NCBI GenBank assembly: GCA_965208685.1
Contig: CBDBPL010000007.1
Coordinates: 744,001 to 808,000 of the forward strand
Direction: 5' to 3'
Source of the DNA: JAJEFO01 sp965208685
GTDB taxonomy: Bacteria; Pseudomonadota; Alphaproteobacteria; Rhodobacterales; Rhodobacteraceae
DNA length: 64,000 nucleotides
Every line of letters starts with the position of its first letter. Positions within the stretch are counted from its first letter, which is position 1. The notes under the pieces are model-generated. The model was not told the origin of the DNA. It worked only from the letters and a program-made list of their open reading frames with translations, and did not search any database. Both the position numbers and the translations under genes were made by a program. This document shows, in pieces, positions 36,537 to 46,542 of the stretch.

Positions 36537-38141
36537 TCATGCGTGGCCAATGGCCTTGACGTCGAAAGCGGCGGCCATCAGCTGCCGCGTGTAGTTGGTT
36601 TGCGGATTGTCAAAGACCTGCGCTGCGTCGCCTTGTTCCACTACGTCGCCGCGCTTCATGACCATCACCTTGTGGCTCAATGCACGCACGACCTTCAGGT
36701 CGTGGCTGATGAACAGGTAAGCCAGCTTGTGCCTCTTCTGCAGGTTCCGGAGCAATTCGACGATCTGCACCTGGACCGTCATGTCCAGCGCGGATGTCGG
36801 TTCGTCCAGCACCAAGAGCTTCGGTCTCAGGATCATCGCCCGTGCAATGGCGATCCGTTGCCTTTGGCCACCGGAAAACTCGTGCGGATAGCGATGCATC
36901 GTCGCTGGATCCAGCCCCACCTCTCTCATGATTTCGGTCACCATCGAGCGGTGATCGCGATCGGAATCCACCGGGTGGATCGCCAGGCCTTCCGCGATGA
37001 TCTCCTCGACGGTCATTCTGGGCGAGAGCGACCCGTAGGGGTCCTGAAACACGATCTGCATTTCGGACCGCAGCGGCCGCATCTTTTTCGAGTTCAGTTT
37101 CTGGATCTCGTGGTTCATCAAGATGACAGGACCTTCCGACGAGATCAGGCGCAGGATCGCCAGCGCCAGCGTCGTCTTGCCCGAGCCGCTTTCGCCCACG
37201 ATCCCCAAGGTCTCGCCGGCACGCACCGAAAGGGTCGCGGAATTCACCGCCTTGATGTGACCGACCGTGTGTCTCAGGAGACCGCGCTTGATCGGAAACC
37301 AGATGCGCAGACTGTCCGTTTCGACCACGGTCTTCGCACCCACGGGCACGGGGTCGGGAACGCCCGCGGACGTCGCCGACAGGAGCTGCCTCGTGTAACG
37401 GTGCCTCGGGTTTTCGAACAGCGCACCGGTCTCGCCCTGTTCGACGATCTCGCCGTCCTTCATGACATAGACCCTGTCGGCGAATCTCCGCACGATGCCA
37501 AGATCGTGGGTGATGAAGAGCATGGACATGCCCTCGTCGTCCTTGAGCTTGGCCAGCAATTCCAGGATCTGCGCCTGGATCGTTACGTCCAGAGCGGTCG
37601 TGGGCTCGTCGGCGATCAGGAGGTTAGGCCCGTTCGCGAGGGCCATGGCGATCATGACCCGCTGTCGTTGCCCGCCGGACAGCTCGTGCGGGTAGCTCTT
37701 CAGCCGTTCTTCGGGGTCGGGAATTCCCACCCTTTGGAGCAGCTCGAGTATCTGGGTTCGCACGGCCCGGCCCGTCAGCCCTTGGTGCAGCCGGATCGAT
37801 TCCGTCAACTGCTTTTCCAGCGTGTGCAGGGGGTTTAGCGACGTCATCGGCTCCTGAAAGATGAAGCTGATGTCATTGCCGCGAACCCGTCGCAGTTCCG
37901 CCTCGCTGGCACCAGAAATCTGGGCGCCTTCGTAGGTGACGGAACCGGTGATTTCCGCGCTCTCAGGCAGGAGCGAGACGGTCGACAAGGCGGTCACGGA
38001 CTTGCCGGAGCCGCTTTCCCCGACCAGGGCCACGGTCTCTCCTCGCTCGATGTTGAAGCTCACGTTCCGCACGGCACGGGTTTCCGCGCCCTCCTGCCGG
38101 AAGGTCACGTTCAGGTTCCGTGCCTGCATCACCGCGTTCAC
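36537..38141 (-). CDS. yejF: Peptide/microcin C ABC transporter, duplicated ATP-binding protein
   Basis: 534 residues with two complete ABC ATPases. First: ALVGESGSGKSVTALST (Walker A), LSGGQRQRVMIAMAL (signature), LLIADEPTTALDV (Walker B). Second: IVGESGSGKTTLALAI, FSGGQRQRIAIARAM, LLVLDEPTSALDM. Each ends with an oligopeptide-transporter-type region (PRHRYTRQLLSA, PQTNYTRQLMAA). It energises import through YejB/YejE. It lies 103 bases downstream of yejE on the same strand as the last gene of the unit. Confidence 0.96.
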   Translation of the reverse strand: MNAVMQARNLNVTFRQEGAETRAVRNVSFNIERGETVALVGESGSGKSVTALSTVSLLPESAEITGSVTYEGAQISGASEAELRRVRGNDISFIFQEPMTSLNPLHTLEKQLTESIRLHQGLTGRAVRTQILELLQRVGIPDPEERLKSYPHELSGGQRQRVMIAMALANGPNLLIADEPTTALDVTIQAQILELLAKLKDDEGMSMLFITHDLGIVRRFADRVYVMKDGEIVEQGETGALFENPRHRYTRQLLSATSAGVPDPVPVGAKTVVETDSLRIWFPIKRGLLRHTVGHIKAVNSATLSVRAGETLGIVGESGSGKTTLALAILRLISSEGPVILMNHEIQKLNSKKMRPLRSEMQIVFQDPYGSLSPRMTVEEIIAEGLAIHPVDSDRDHRSMVTEIMREVGLDPATMHRYPHEFSGGQRQRIAIARAMILRPKLLVLDEPTSALDMTVQVQIVELLRNLQKRHKLAYLFISHDLKVVRALSHKVMVMKRGDVVEQGDAAQVFDNPQTNYTRQLMAAAFDVKAIGHA

Positions 38142-38244
38142 GGTTGCCTGCTCCGAGGGGGCTGCCCCGTAAGCGACCGCGAATGTGACCCATACTCAGG
38201 ACTCGCGCGGGGCGAGGCCGCGGCCAGATGACCGGATCCGGCAC

Positions 38245-39384
38245 TCATGTGAACGTTTTTCTGGGGTCGAAGGCGTCGCGCACGCCCTCGAAGATGAAAA
38301 TCAGCAGCGAGAGCATGATCGCAAACGTGAAGAACGCCGTGAATCCGAGCCACGGCGCCTGCAGGTTCTGCTTTGCCTGAAGCGTCAGTTCGCCGAGCGA
38401 TGGTGCCGAGGATGGCAGTCCGTAACCTAGGAAGTCCAGGCCGGCCAGCGTGGAAATCGCGCCCGTAATGATGAACGGCAGAAACGTAACGGTCGCGACC
38501 ATGGCGTTCGGAAGCAGGTGCCGGAACATGATGGTCCGGTTGGAGACCCCAAGCGCCTGCGCGGCGCGGACATACTCGAAGTTCCGTGCTCGCAGGAATT
38601 CGGCGCGGACGACGCCTACGAGCGCCGGCCAGCCAAACAGCACCGTGAGAAAGACGAGCATCCAGAAACTTCGCCCGAAGATCGCGAACATGATGATGAT
38701 CACGTAGAGCGAGGGTGTCGAAGACCAGATCTCCAGAAGGCGTTGAAAGAGCAGGTCCAGCCAGCCCCCGAAATAGCCTTGCACGGCGCCTGCAATGATT
38801 CCGATCACGCTGCCAGCGACGGTTACGATCAAGGTGAACAGGATCGACAGCCGGAATCCGTAGATGACGCGCGCCACCACGTCTCGCTTCGTGTCGTCCG
38901 TTCCGAGCCAGTTGTGTGCGTTCGGAGCGGACGGGGCGGCACCTTGAATGTCGACGATCGTGTCATAGCGGTAGGGTATCACGGGCCAGATCATCCAGCC
39001 CTTGTCGACGGGCTGGCCGAGCGCCGTGCCGCGTTCCTCGATTTCCGCCAAAATGCCCTCCGGATCGTCGTAACAGTCGATCACGCCGCCCGAAACGATC
39101 AGGCAGGCAATGTCCTCGTACTGGTATTGCGCCTCGATAGGGAGATCGCCGCCGAACGCCGTCTCCGGATAGAAATTGAAGATGGGCATGTAGTATTCGC
39201 CCTTGTGCCTGAGCAGGATCGGCTTGTCGTTGGCCAGGAACTCGGCAAAGAGGCTCAATCCGAAGAGCGCACAGAAAATCCAGAGTGACCAGAAACCGCG
39301 TCGGTTGCGCCGAAAGTTCCGCCAACGGCGCTGGTTCAGCGGGGAAAGCCAAGGACGCCTTGTCCTGCGCTGGAGTTCCATCAT
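38245..39384 (-). CDS. yejE: Peptide ABC transporter permease YejE
   Basis: 379 residues. The N-terminal LSPLNQRRWRNFRRNRRGFW followed by a hydrophobic helix and a long periplasmic insertion (YYMPIFNFYPETAFGGD) is specific to YejE among DppC-like permeases. The permease EAA loop ARNFEYVRAAQALGVSNRT lies near residue 275. It pairs with YejB two bases upstream. Substrates of Yej systems are peptides and microcin C-like compounds. Confidence 0.95.
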   Translation of the reverse strand: MMELQRRTRRPWLSPLNQRRWRNFRRNRRGFWSLWIFCALFGLSLFAEFLANDKPILLRHKGEYYMPIFNFYPETAFGGDLPIEAQYQYEDIACLIVSGGVIDCYDDPEGILAEIEERGTALGQPVDKGWMIWPVIPYRYDTIVDIQGAAPSAPNAHNWLGTDDTKRDVVARVIYGFRLSILFTLIVTVAGSVIGIIAGAVQGYFGGWLDLLFQRLLEIWSSTPSLYVIIIMFAIFGRSFWMLVFLTVLFGWPALVGVVRAEFLRARNFEYVRAAQALGVSNRTIMFRHLLPNAMVATVTFLPFIITGAISTLAGLDFLGYGLPSSAPSLGELTLQAKQNLQAPWLGFTAFFTFAIMLSLLIFIFEGVRDAFDPRKTFT

Positions 39385-39386
39385 CT

Positions 39387-40478
39387 TCAGACCTCCCGTC
39401 GCTCGAAGTCGATGCGGGGGTCGACGAAGACGTACATGAGGTCCGACAGGATCCCGACAATAAGGCCCACCAGCCCGAAGGCGAAGAGAGTCCCGAAGAT
39501 CACCGGGTAGTCCCGCGCGACCGCTGCCTCGAACCCGAGTCGCCCCAGCCCGTCAAGCGAGAAGATCGTCTCGATGATCAGCGACGACCCGAAGAAAATG
39601 CCGATGAACACGCTCGGAAATCCTGCGATGACGATCAGCATGGCGTTCCGAAAGACGTGCCCGTAAAGCACGCGCCCTTCGCTCAGGCCCTTGGCCTTGG
39701 CGGTTATCACGTACTGTTTCTTGATCTCGTCCAGGAACGAGTTCTTCGTGAGGAGCGTGAGTGTCGCGAGGCCGCCGATCGATGAAGCACCCACGGGCAG
39801 CGTGATGTGCCAGAAATAGTCCACGACCTTTGCCAGAACGGACAGCTCTTCCCAGTTTTCCGAGGTCAGTCCTCGCAGAGGGAACCATTGAAGGTATGTT
39901 CCGCCGGCAAGAAGGACCAGGAGCAGGATGGCGAAGAGGAATCCCGGGATAGCATAGGCGACGATGATCAAGCCGCTTGTCCAGGTGTCGAAGCTCGACC
40001 CGTCCCGCACCGCCTTCCTGATGCCGAGCGGAATGGAGATGACATAGGCGAACACGGTCGACCACAGGCCCAAGGTGATCGACACGGGCATCTTTTCGAT
40101 CACGAGGTCGACGACCGAGATCGAGCGGAAATAGCTCTCGCCAAAGTCGAAGCGCAGGTAGTTCCACATCATGTTGAAGAAACGGACATGCGCCGGCTTG
40201 TCGAAGCCGAATTCGCGCTCAAGTTCCTCGATGAACTCCTTGGGCAGGCCCCGGGCGCCAACGTAGCCGGAATCGCCGGCGTCCGAACCGATGCTGACGT
40301 CGACATCGCCAGCTCCACCGGAGAATGACTCGAAGACATCACCAGCACCTTCGAGACGCGCAAGGATCTGCTCGATCGGTCCGCCCGGCACGAACTGCGT
40401 CAGCGTGAAATTGATCAACATGATTCCGAACAATGTCGGGATGATCAGCAGCAGCCGACGCAGAATGTAGGGACCCAT
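39387..40478 (-). CDS. yejB: Peptide ABC transporter permease YejB
   Basis: 363 residues. It begins YILRRLLLIIPTLFGIMLIN, the DppB-type first helix, with six predicted helices and the permease loop VITAKAKGLSEGRVLYGHVF. An inserted periplasmic glycine/aspartate-rich stretch (FSGGAGDVDVSIGSDAGDSG) near residues 54-73 is typical of YejB. It starts eight bases after yejA ends and stops two bases before yejE. Confidence 0.95.
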   Translation of the reverse strand: MGPYILRRLLLIIPTLFGIMLINFTLTQFVPGGPIEQILARLEGAGDVFESFSGGAGDVDVSIGSDAGDSGYVGARGLPKEFIEELEREFGFDKPAHVRFFNMMWNYLRFDFGESYFRSISVVDLVIEKMPVSITLGLWSTVFAYVISIPLGIRKAVRDGSSFDTWTSGLIIVAYAIPGFLFAILLLVLLAGGTYLQWFPLRGLTSENWEELSVLAKVVDYFWHITLPVGASSIGGLATLTLLTKNSFLDEIKKQYVITAKAKGLSEGRVLYGHVFRNAMLIVIAGFPSVFIGIFFGSSLIIETIFSLDGLGRLGFEAAVARDYPVIFGTLFAFGLVGLIVGILSDLMYVFVDPRIDFERREV

Positions 40479-40485
40479 AGGCGAT

Positions 40486-42378
40486 CTACCTCAGCGCGCC
40501 CGCCGCCCTGAGCGCTTCGGCCTTCTCGGCATTGAACCACCAGTAGTCCAGGTACCCCAGCCCGAATTCGGGAAGGTTCTCTGGGTACTCGAACATGTCA
40601 AAGTAGGCGACCCAGTTTTCCTGCAGTGTCCAGACAGGCACGATGAAATAGTCATGCCGCATGATCCGGTCGATGGCACGGACGTGGGCCGCGAGTTCGT
40701 CGTAGGTCTCTACCTCGAGAATCCTGTCGGCGAGCACGTCCACGACCGGGTTGCAGTACCCGGCGGGATTGAAGATGTCGTCCCTGTCCTCGCACCCGTA
40801 TTTCTGCGTGAGGCCCGAACCCTCCACAAGTCCGCTGGGGTAGCCCGTAAATCGCATGTCGAAGTCGTTTTCCTGCCGGCGGTTCTGGTACTGGCTTGGG
40901 TCGATTCGGTTGTAAGTGATGTTCACGCCAAGCGTCTTCAGGTTCTCGACATAGGGCAGAAGGATGCGATCAAATGCCTGCGTGCGCTCGAGAAGTTCAA
41001 TGTCCAGCGTCTCGCCCCCCGAATTGCGCAGCATACCATCGTCGCCAGGACTGTATCCTGCAGCCTCCATGAAGCGGAGGGCCTTCCTGAGGTTCTTCCG
41101 GTCGAGGGGCCTTTCGCCACTATCATGCGGCAGGAAAGCGGGTTCGGTGAAGACTTCCGGTGGCAGCTGATCACGGAACTCTTCGAGGAGCTCCAGTTCG
41201 CGCCCCTCGGGAAGGCCTGCCGCCTTCAGGCGATCGTTTTCCCAGAAGCTTTCGCGCTGCTTGAACAGGCCGTATTGCAGGTTCTCGTTCGTCCAGGTGA
41301 AGTTGTACATGTGGCCGAGCGCCAGTCGCAGGTTCCGGTCCTGAAACTTGTCGAGACGCATGTTGAACACGAAGCCGGTGGCTCCGGGCAACGATCCGTC
41401 CGGCAAGGTCTCTCGCTTCACCCAGCCCTTTTCGAGCGCGGGAAAGTCGTAGAGCGTTGCCCAGTTGATCGAGCTGTTTTCCTGCCGAAAGGTGTACTCG
41501 CCCGCCTTGAATGCCTCGAAGGCGGCCGAACTGTCGCCGAAATACTCGACCCGGATGCGGTCGTAGTTGCCGCGTCCCTTCCTAAGGTAGTGGTCCGCGC
41601 CCCAATAGTCGGGGTTTCGCCGGTAGACGATGCTCCGACCGACATCGAGGCTGTCCAGCATGTACTCGCCGGTCCCCGGGCTGATTTCCAGTCGGCTTTC
41701 GTCCAGCCGCGCGCCCGTCTCCTGGTACCATTTCATTGACCAGACGGGCAGCGAACCCATCTGCGTGATCAGCCCCTTCTTGGGGACATCCTCGGCGAAG
41801 GTGAACCTGATGGTGTGCGGGTCGAGGACTTTCGCCTCCGCAATGACCTGCTTGATGTAGTTGGCATAGGAGGGGGTTCCCTGCTCGATCAGCAACTCGT
41901 GCGTGAACAGAATGTCCTCAGCCGTCATCGGCGTGCCGTCCGAAAATGTCACGTCATTGCGCAGGTGGAAGATCACCCAGCTCTCGCTTTCCGGGTACTC
42001 GATGGTTTCGCAAAGCACACAATAGTAGGAGCCGACCTCGTCGGATGTCGTCTCCATGATGTCTTCGTAGCCGATGGTCGAAAGAGCGCCCCAGCTGCCC
42101 CTGCCCGTTGCATAGGGGTTCATGCTGTCAAAGGTTCCGATCGTTGATATGCTGATCTCGCCGCCCAACGGCGCGTAAGGGTTCACGTAGTCCAGGTGCG
42201 GATCGTCGGGCGTGTATTTCAGTTCGTCATACTCGTTGAAGCCGTGACTGACTATGATTTTTTCGGCGTCATCGGCGAGCGAGACCTGTGCCGGAAAGAG
42301 CCAGACCATACCGACTAGGCAGAGACACGTCCGACGCAAGTTCTGCAGATCGGTTGTACGGTGGGCGTTTCGGGGCAT
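40486..42378 (-). CDS. yejA: Extracellular solute-binding protein YejA
   Basis: About 630 residues from the ATG at 42378. An upstream ATG at 42396 adds six. An N-terminal export signal (hydrophobic LCLVGMVWLFPAQVSLADD) precedes VSHGFNEYDELKYTPD and LDYVNPYAPLGGEI, the usual opening of YejA-type family 5 binding proteins. Other typical parts are FHLRNDVTFSDGTPMTAEDI and the C-terminal RIMRHDYFIVPVWTLQENW. It delivers peptides to YejB/E/F, with which it forms an operon. Confidence 0.95.
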   Translation of the reverse strand: MPRNAHRTTDLQNLRRTCLCLVGMVWLFPAQVSLADDAEKIIVSHGFNEYDELKYTPDDPHLDYVNPYAPLGGEISISTIGTFDSMNPYATGRGSWGALSTIGYEDIMETTSDEVGSYYCVLCETIEYPESESWVIFHLRNDVTFSDGTPMTAEDILFTHELLIEQGTPSYANYIKQVIAEAKVLDPHTIRFTFAEDVPKKGLITQMGSLPVWSMKWYQETGARLDESRLEISPGTGEYMLDSLDVGRSIVYRRNPDYWGADHYLRKGRGNYDRIRVEYFGDSSAAFEAFKAGEYTFRQENSSINWATLYDFPALEKGWVKRETLPDGSLPGATGFVFNMRLDKFQDRNLRLALGHMYNFTWTNENLQYGLFKQRESFWENDRLKAAGLPEGRELELLEEFRDQLPPEVFTEPAFLPHDSGERPLDRKNLRKALRFMEAAGYSPGDDGMLRNSGGETLDIELLERTQAFDRILLPYVENLKTLGVNITYNRIDPSQYQNRRQENDFDMRFTGYPSGLVEGSGLTQKYGCEDRDDIFNPAGYCNPVVDVLADRILEVETYDELAAHVRAIDRIMRHDYFIVPVWTLQENWVAYFDMFEYPENLPEFGLGYLDYWWFNAEKAEALRAAGALR

Positions 42379-42589
42379 GTCAGCTACTCCGTCCATGATT
42401 CAGAATGCGCAATTCTCTCGTCGGGCATTACCTAAGTTTGGAAATGGTGATCAAGCAAGCAAGAAGTGCTGACTTGTTGGTGAGGATGTCGTGTGCCCGA
42501 ACGTGGCTCGGGAGCCGTCACGCATGCAGCTGTTCGCAATTCGCCCCGGTCTGCAGGCAGGATTCGAACGGTCCTGAAGGCTCGCCGGC

Positions 42590-43114
42590 CTACTGGCCCA
42601 AGGTGCTGAGCCAGGCGATCAGGTCGGCCCTGTCCGTTGCCTTGGACATCCCCTTGTAGGACATCTTGGTCCCGGGCGCGAACTTTCTCGGGCTCTCGAT
42701 GAAGCCGCTCAGGTTCTCAGGCGTCCAGGTGTCGACAACGGCGACGAGCTTGCCCGAATAGTTGAATCCATCCACGGTTGCCACGGACCGGTCCACGATG
42801 TCGTACAGGCTCGGCCCGGTGCCGTTCTTTCCGTCCTCCAGGCTGTGGCAAGCCTTGCATTGCCGGAAGAGCTTCTCGCCTGCCGCGGCGTCCGCGGCGG
42901 CATAGACCTCGGCAAAGTCCACTTCGGCGACATCCTCCTGGGCACCGTGGGAATCAAACTCGCTGGTGTCGATCAGGTAGGCCTGATGATGATCATCGCC
43001 GCCATGTTCTGCCCCGTGGTAGATGAATTCGGCGCCGAACCCGCCGAGCAGGAAGATCAGAAAGGTCCCGCAGAGGCCGCCCACGATCTTTGTCATGGTC
43101 ATGGTGTCGAGCAT
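42590..43114 (-). CDS. Membrane-anchored c-type cytochrome (c552/CycM-like)
   Basis: 174 residues. An N-terminal transmembrane anchor (IVGGLCGTFLIFLLGGFGAE) is followed by an acidic/histidine linker and one cytochrome c domain with the haem motif CKACH, TGPSLYDIVDR and the likely distal methionine in GTKMSYKGM. Such proteins carry electrons from complex III to terminal oxidases in alphaproteobacteria. The start at 43114 follows GGGACAAG. It is divergent from the prephenate dehydratase gene, with about 110 bases between starts. Confidence 0.92.
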   Translation of the reverse strand: MLDTMTMTKIVGGLCGTFLIFLLGGFGAEFIYHGAEHGGDDHHQAYLIDTSEFDSHGAQEDVAEVDFAEVYAAADAAAGEKLFRQCKACHSLEDGKNGTGPSLYDIVDRSVATVDGFNYSGKLVAVVDTWTPENLSGFIESPRKFAPGTKMSYKGMSKATDRADLIAWLSTLGQ

Positions 43115-43227
43115 TTCTTGTCCCGTCTCGTCTGGTTCTCGCCGCTGTCTATCCGCTTCCATTGGTGCCGTTCAAGGGTTAAGACGCACGACCTGTGGGC
43201 TTTGTTGCCGCACCCGGGAGTTGGGAA

Positions 43228-44055
43228 ATGACGGGACGCATCGCATTTCAGGGAGAGCCTGGCGCTTATTCCCATCAGGCCTGCCGCGAAACCCGGCCGG
43301 ACATGGAACCCTTGCCCTGCCGGACATTCGAGGATGTCATCGAAGCGGTGAAGGCGGGTGAGGCCGAACTGGCGATGCTTCCGGTCGAGAATTCGACCTA
43401 CGGGCGGGTCGCGGACATCCATCGCCTGCTGCCGAAGAGCGGGCTTCACATCGTGGACGAGGCCTTTGTCCGCGTTCGCATCAACCTCCTTGGCGTGCCG
43501 GGTGCAAGTCTCGACCAGGTCAAGCGCGCCCACAGCCACCTGGTGCTGTTGCCCCAATGCGCGCGGTTTCTTCGCGAACGCGGAATCGAGGGCAAGGCAA
43601 GTCCCGACAACGCACGCGCAGCCCGCGAGGTGGCCACGCTCGGCAACCCTGAAGACGCGGCGCTGGCGTCGGAACTGGCGGCGGAAGTCTACGGGCTCGA
43701 CGTTCTGGCTCGCGATGTAGAGGACGAGGACCACAACACGACGCGCTTTCTGGCCATGGCACGCGAACCTGACGTTTCGCGCCGGGACGAGAGGATGATG
43801 ACGACATTCGTGTTCCGGGTCCGCAACATCCCGGCGGCTTTGTACAAGGCCATGGGCGGATTTGCCACGAACGGCGTCAACATGACCAAGCTGGAGAGCT
43901 ACATGGTCGACGGTTCGTTTTCCGCAACCCAGTTCTACGCCGACATCGAGGGGCACCCCGATGACGAGCCGGTCAGGCTCGCACTGGAGGAACTCGAGTA
44001 CTTCACTTCTCTGCTTCACGTCCTCGGGACCTATCCCGCCGACAAGAAGCGGTAG
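43228..44055 (+). CDS. pheA: Prephenate dehydratase
   Basis: 275 residues. It converts prephenate to phenylpyruvate in phenylalanine synthesis. Motifs: IAFQGEPGAYSHQAC, MLPVENSTYGRVADI, DEDHNTTRFLAMA (catalytic TRF). The C-terminal ACT domain, for feedback by phenylalanine, includes GVNMTKLESYMVDGSF. No chorismate mutase domain is fused. The ATG at 43228 fits the family N-terminus. Confidence 0.95.
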   Translation: MTGRIAFQGEPGAYSHQACRETRPDMEPLPCRTFEDVIEAVKAGEAELAMLPVENSTYGRVADIHRLLPKSGLHIVDEAFVRVRINLLGVPGASLDQVKRAHSHLVLLPQCARFLRERGIEGKASPDNARAAREVATLGNPEDAALASELAAEVYGLDVLARDVEDEDHNTTRFLAMAREPDVSRRDERMMTTFVFRVRNIPAALYKAMGGFATNGVNMTKLESYMVDGSFSATQFYADIEGHPDDEPVRLALEELEYFTSLLHVLGTYPADKKR

Positions 44056-44132
44056 GGCAAGGCACCCTTTGCTTCGGGGCGTCGAAAGAATATATCCCGG
44101 CTTCGAATGGCGAACTGGATCATCTTGCACTC

Positions 44133-44666
44133 ATGCCGACTCTTCTCCTCATCTGCGGCGCGCTGCGCCAGGGCTCGTTCAACCGCAAGCTGCTGGCTGC
44201 CGCAGGGCGGCATTGGCCGGGGGACACCGTAATGGCCGACCTCGACATGCCGCTCTACAACGGCGATGTCGAAGAGGCGGATGGCATTCCAGAGGCGGCC
44301 ACGCGCATCAAGCGGCAGATTGAGGCTGCGGATGCCGTGGCCATATCCACGCCAGAGTACAACCAGTCGATTTCGGGCGTTCTCAAGAACGCGCTCGACT
44401 GGGTGAGCAGGGGCGAAGGCAACCCTTGGCGGGACAAGCCGGTGGCAATCATGTCGGCGACGGCGGGACGTGCGGGCGGCGCGCGCGCGCAGTATGCCTT
44501 GCGGCTTGCTCTCAACACCTTTCAACCGAAACTCCTTACGGGTCCCGAGGTCATGGTTGCCCATGCTCAAAAGGAGTTTGACCCGGAGGGCCGCCTTGTG
44601 GGCGAAAGCTACCAAAATGCGCTCAAGGCGCTTGTCGGGAAGCTTGCGTCAGAGGCGGTGCGGTAG
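44133..44666 (+). CDS. NADPH-dependent FMN reductase family protein
   Basis: 177 residues of the flavodoxin-like NAD(P)H:FMN/quinone reductase family. LICGALRQGSFNRKLLAAA is the FMN phosphate loop, and STPEYNQSISGVLKNALDWV is the family hallmark (PEYN--PG-LKNALDW). It is likely a cytoplasmic reductase of quinones, chromate or azo compounds. It lies 77 bases after pheA on the same strand. Confidence 0.92.
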   Translation: MPTLLLICGALRQGSFNRKLLAAAGRHWPGDTVMADLDMPLYNGDVEEADGIPEAATRIKRQIEAADAVAISTPEYNQSISGVLKNALDWVSRGEGNPWRDKPVAIMSATAGRAGGARAQYALRLALNTFQPKLLTGPEVMVAHAQKEFDPEGRLVGESYQNALKALVGKLASEAVR

Positions 44667-44698
44667 CCGGGCTTGTGCGAAGGGGCTACGCGACGGGA

Positions 44699-45238
44699 CT
44701 ATCGCCTTCGGTCGCGCCGGTTGGACATGGGCTGGAACGCGACACCCACATGGGCTTCGCAGTAAGGCTTGCCCTGCTGGACCGCCAGGCCGCAAAACCA
44801 GAATTCGTCGGTTGCCGGATCCCCTATGGGCCACTTGCAGGTTCGTTCCGTCAGTTCCAGGAGCCCGATCTTCTTTGCCGTCTTTTCCACTTTGCGCACG
44901 TTTTCGAGCGCCTCCGGGCTGATCTCGTTTGCGGAAGGCTGCGGCGGCAGTGGCCGGCCGGCTGGCACGATGGGTTTGCGGGGGGCGACCGCGACCTCGA
45001 CAACGCGGACCTGAGAGGTCTTTGTCCGCGACGCGGGCTTCGATGAGGACGCCCGGGGCGGCTTCTTTTCGGGAGCTGAGGCTGATGCGCCGGCCCGGTT
45101 GGAAAGGCCCAGGCGATGCACTTTGCCAATGACCGCGTTTCTGGTGACGCCACCCAGATCCTTGGCGATCTGGCTGGCGGACTTGCCCTCGGCCCACATT
45201 TTCTTGAGACCTTCTACGCGCTCGTCTGTCCACGACAT
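44699..45238 (-). CDS. gcrA: GcrA cell cycle regulator
   Basis: 179 residues. SWTDERVEGLKKMWAEGKSA and TRNAVIGKVHRLGLS form the N-terminal helix-turn-helix of GcrA. The C-terminal ERTCKWPIGDPATDEFWFCG, with paired cysteines and YCEAH, is the conserved sigma70-contacting end. A proline/alanine/lysine-rich linker separates them. GcrA activates CcrM-methylated promoters in alphaproteobacteria. Several GC-poor positions upstream could be its promoter, but none is clear. Confidence 0.95.
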   Translation of the reverse strand: MSWTDERVEGLKKMWAEGKSASQIAKDLGGVTRNAVIGKVHRLGLSNRAGASASAPEKKPPRASSSKPASRTKTSQVRVVEVAVAPRKPIVPAGRPLPPQPSANEISPEALENVRKVEKTAKKIGLLELTERTCKWPIGDPATDEFWFCGLAVQQGKPYCEAHVGVAFQPMSNRRDRRR

Positions 45239-45473
45239 CGGGAATTCCTGCGTTGTTCGAACAGAGCCATTCTAGTGATGCGGGGAGGCGTTGCAAGGGT
45301 CTGCCTCCAGTTGGGTGCCTTTTGGGAGTCGGGCCAGGCTGATCTATCGTCAGGCTTCCGGCTTCGCGAAGGATGGACTGCCCAGACGAACTGGATGGGC
45401 TACGTCGAGCGCTTCCTTGCTCTGGCGAAGACCGCTGGTGGCCTGTGACAAAAGGGATGAGGTGCATGCTGCG

Positions 45474-46542
45474 ATGACGTGTCCTTGTGAAACACGCCCG
45501 CGCGGCTTGGCGGCAACGGTCATCGCGGCCGGCCTGATGCTGCCAGCCTGCGGCGGCGGGGTTGACCGTCTACGGTTGGCGGCGACGGCGCCACGCCACC
45601 AATTCCGGCACCGATGCCTGTGCCGCCTCCCCCGCCGCCTCATCCACTTTCCAAGCCCCTGCCTGCCGAGATCCGCGTTCCTTACCGCCTCAGTCGCGGC
45701 CGCGTCGGGATCGGCCCGGCCTTTGCGAGCGAGAGACCGGCTCTCGATGACCTTGAAACCCAATCCCGTCGCGGGACGTTTGAGGTCGGCTTCGGGCGCT
45801 GGCGAGACCCGCTGGGTCGGGACGGCAGCGCCAGCGCGGCGGAGGCGGTCCGTTTCCTCCGTTCCTTCCAGACGCACCAGGAACGCGAAGGAGGGGACGA
45901 CCTGGTCTTTGTCGATTTCGGGGCGCAGTAAGACCCTTCGGATCGACAGCACTGCGCTTGCCTCGGAGCGCAGGGCGGGTCCTGGCGGCGCTCCGCAACA
46001 TAAACGCCAGCCTTCCCTGGGGACGGCGCATCCTGTTCGGCCCCGACATTGCCAAGCGCCTCGCCACCAAGGACATTCCCGAAGACGAAGTCCATGTCCA
46101 TTTCACGGACGGCAAGGCGCTCAGGCCGACGGATGAAGAAGGCGACGCCTACGGCCCGAACATTCTCGGGCTTGGCGGGTCGAATTTCTACCGAGATAGG
46201 TCTCGGATCCTGGGCGGGCACGCCTGTTTCGACCGAGAAGCGACTGGGCGCGGCAACGCGCGGATGGAGTTCGTCGTCACCCACGAGATCATGCACGCCT
46301 GGGGGATGCGCGCGCATGTCGATCCGCATGAGTATCCGAACGCCGTGCTCGTGCCCTTCGTGCCACGCAACCTGTACAAAGTGCCGCGTCTCTGGCTGAC
46401 CGTGGAGGGAGAGGCGTTGCTGGCAGAGACCATCCTCGTTCCCGGGACGCGGGTTTCCGACCTGACGGTCGCCGATCTCGGACCATGGGATGACGAGGGG
46501 TTTCATCTCGTTGGTCAGGCCGGCCTTGGCGAAATCGACTAA
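45474..46542 (+). pseudogene. Lipoprotein metalloprotease, frameshifted
   Basis: The 5' end encodes a lipoprotein-like signal (TVIAAGLMLPACGGG). A proline-rich linker (PVPPPPPPHPL) and RVPYRLSRGRVGIGPAF follow in a second frame. From about 45958 a third frame gives ALRNINASLPWGRRILFG, a glycine-rich stretch and VTHEIMHAWGMRAHVDP, a zinc-protease HExxH motif with a third histidine. Frame changes near 45555 and 45935 break the gene. The end is convergent with fic. A near-copy of its 3' part lies inverted at 49321-49670. Confidence 0.65.
46156..46502 (+). repeat. Inverted-repeat arm 1 (metalloprotease 3' segment)
   Basis: This ~347-base segment matches 49321-49670 in reverse complement at high identity, starting at CGGCCCGAAC and ending at GAGGGGT. 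The pair encloses the Fic gene and an IS630 element. Confidence 0.8.
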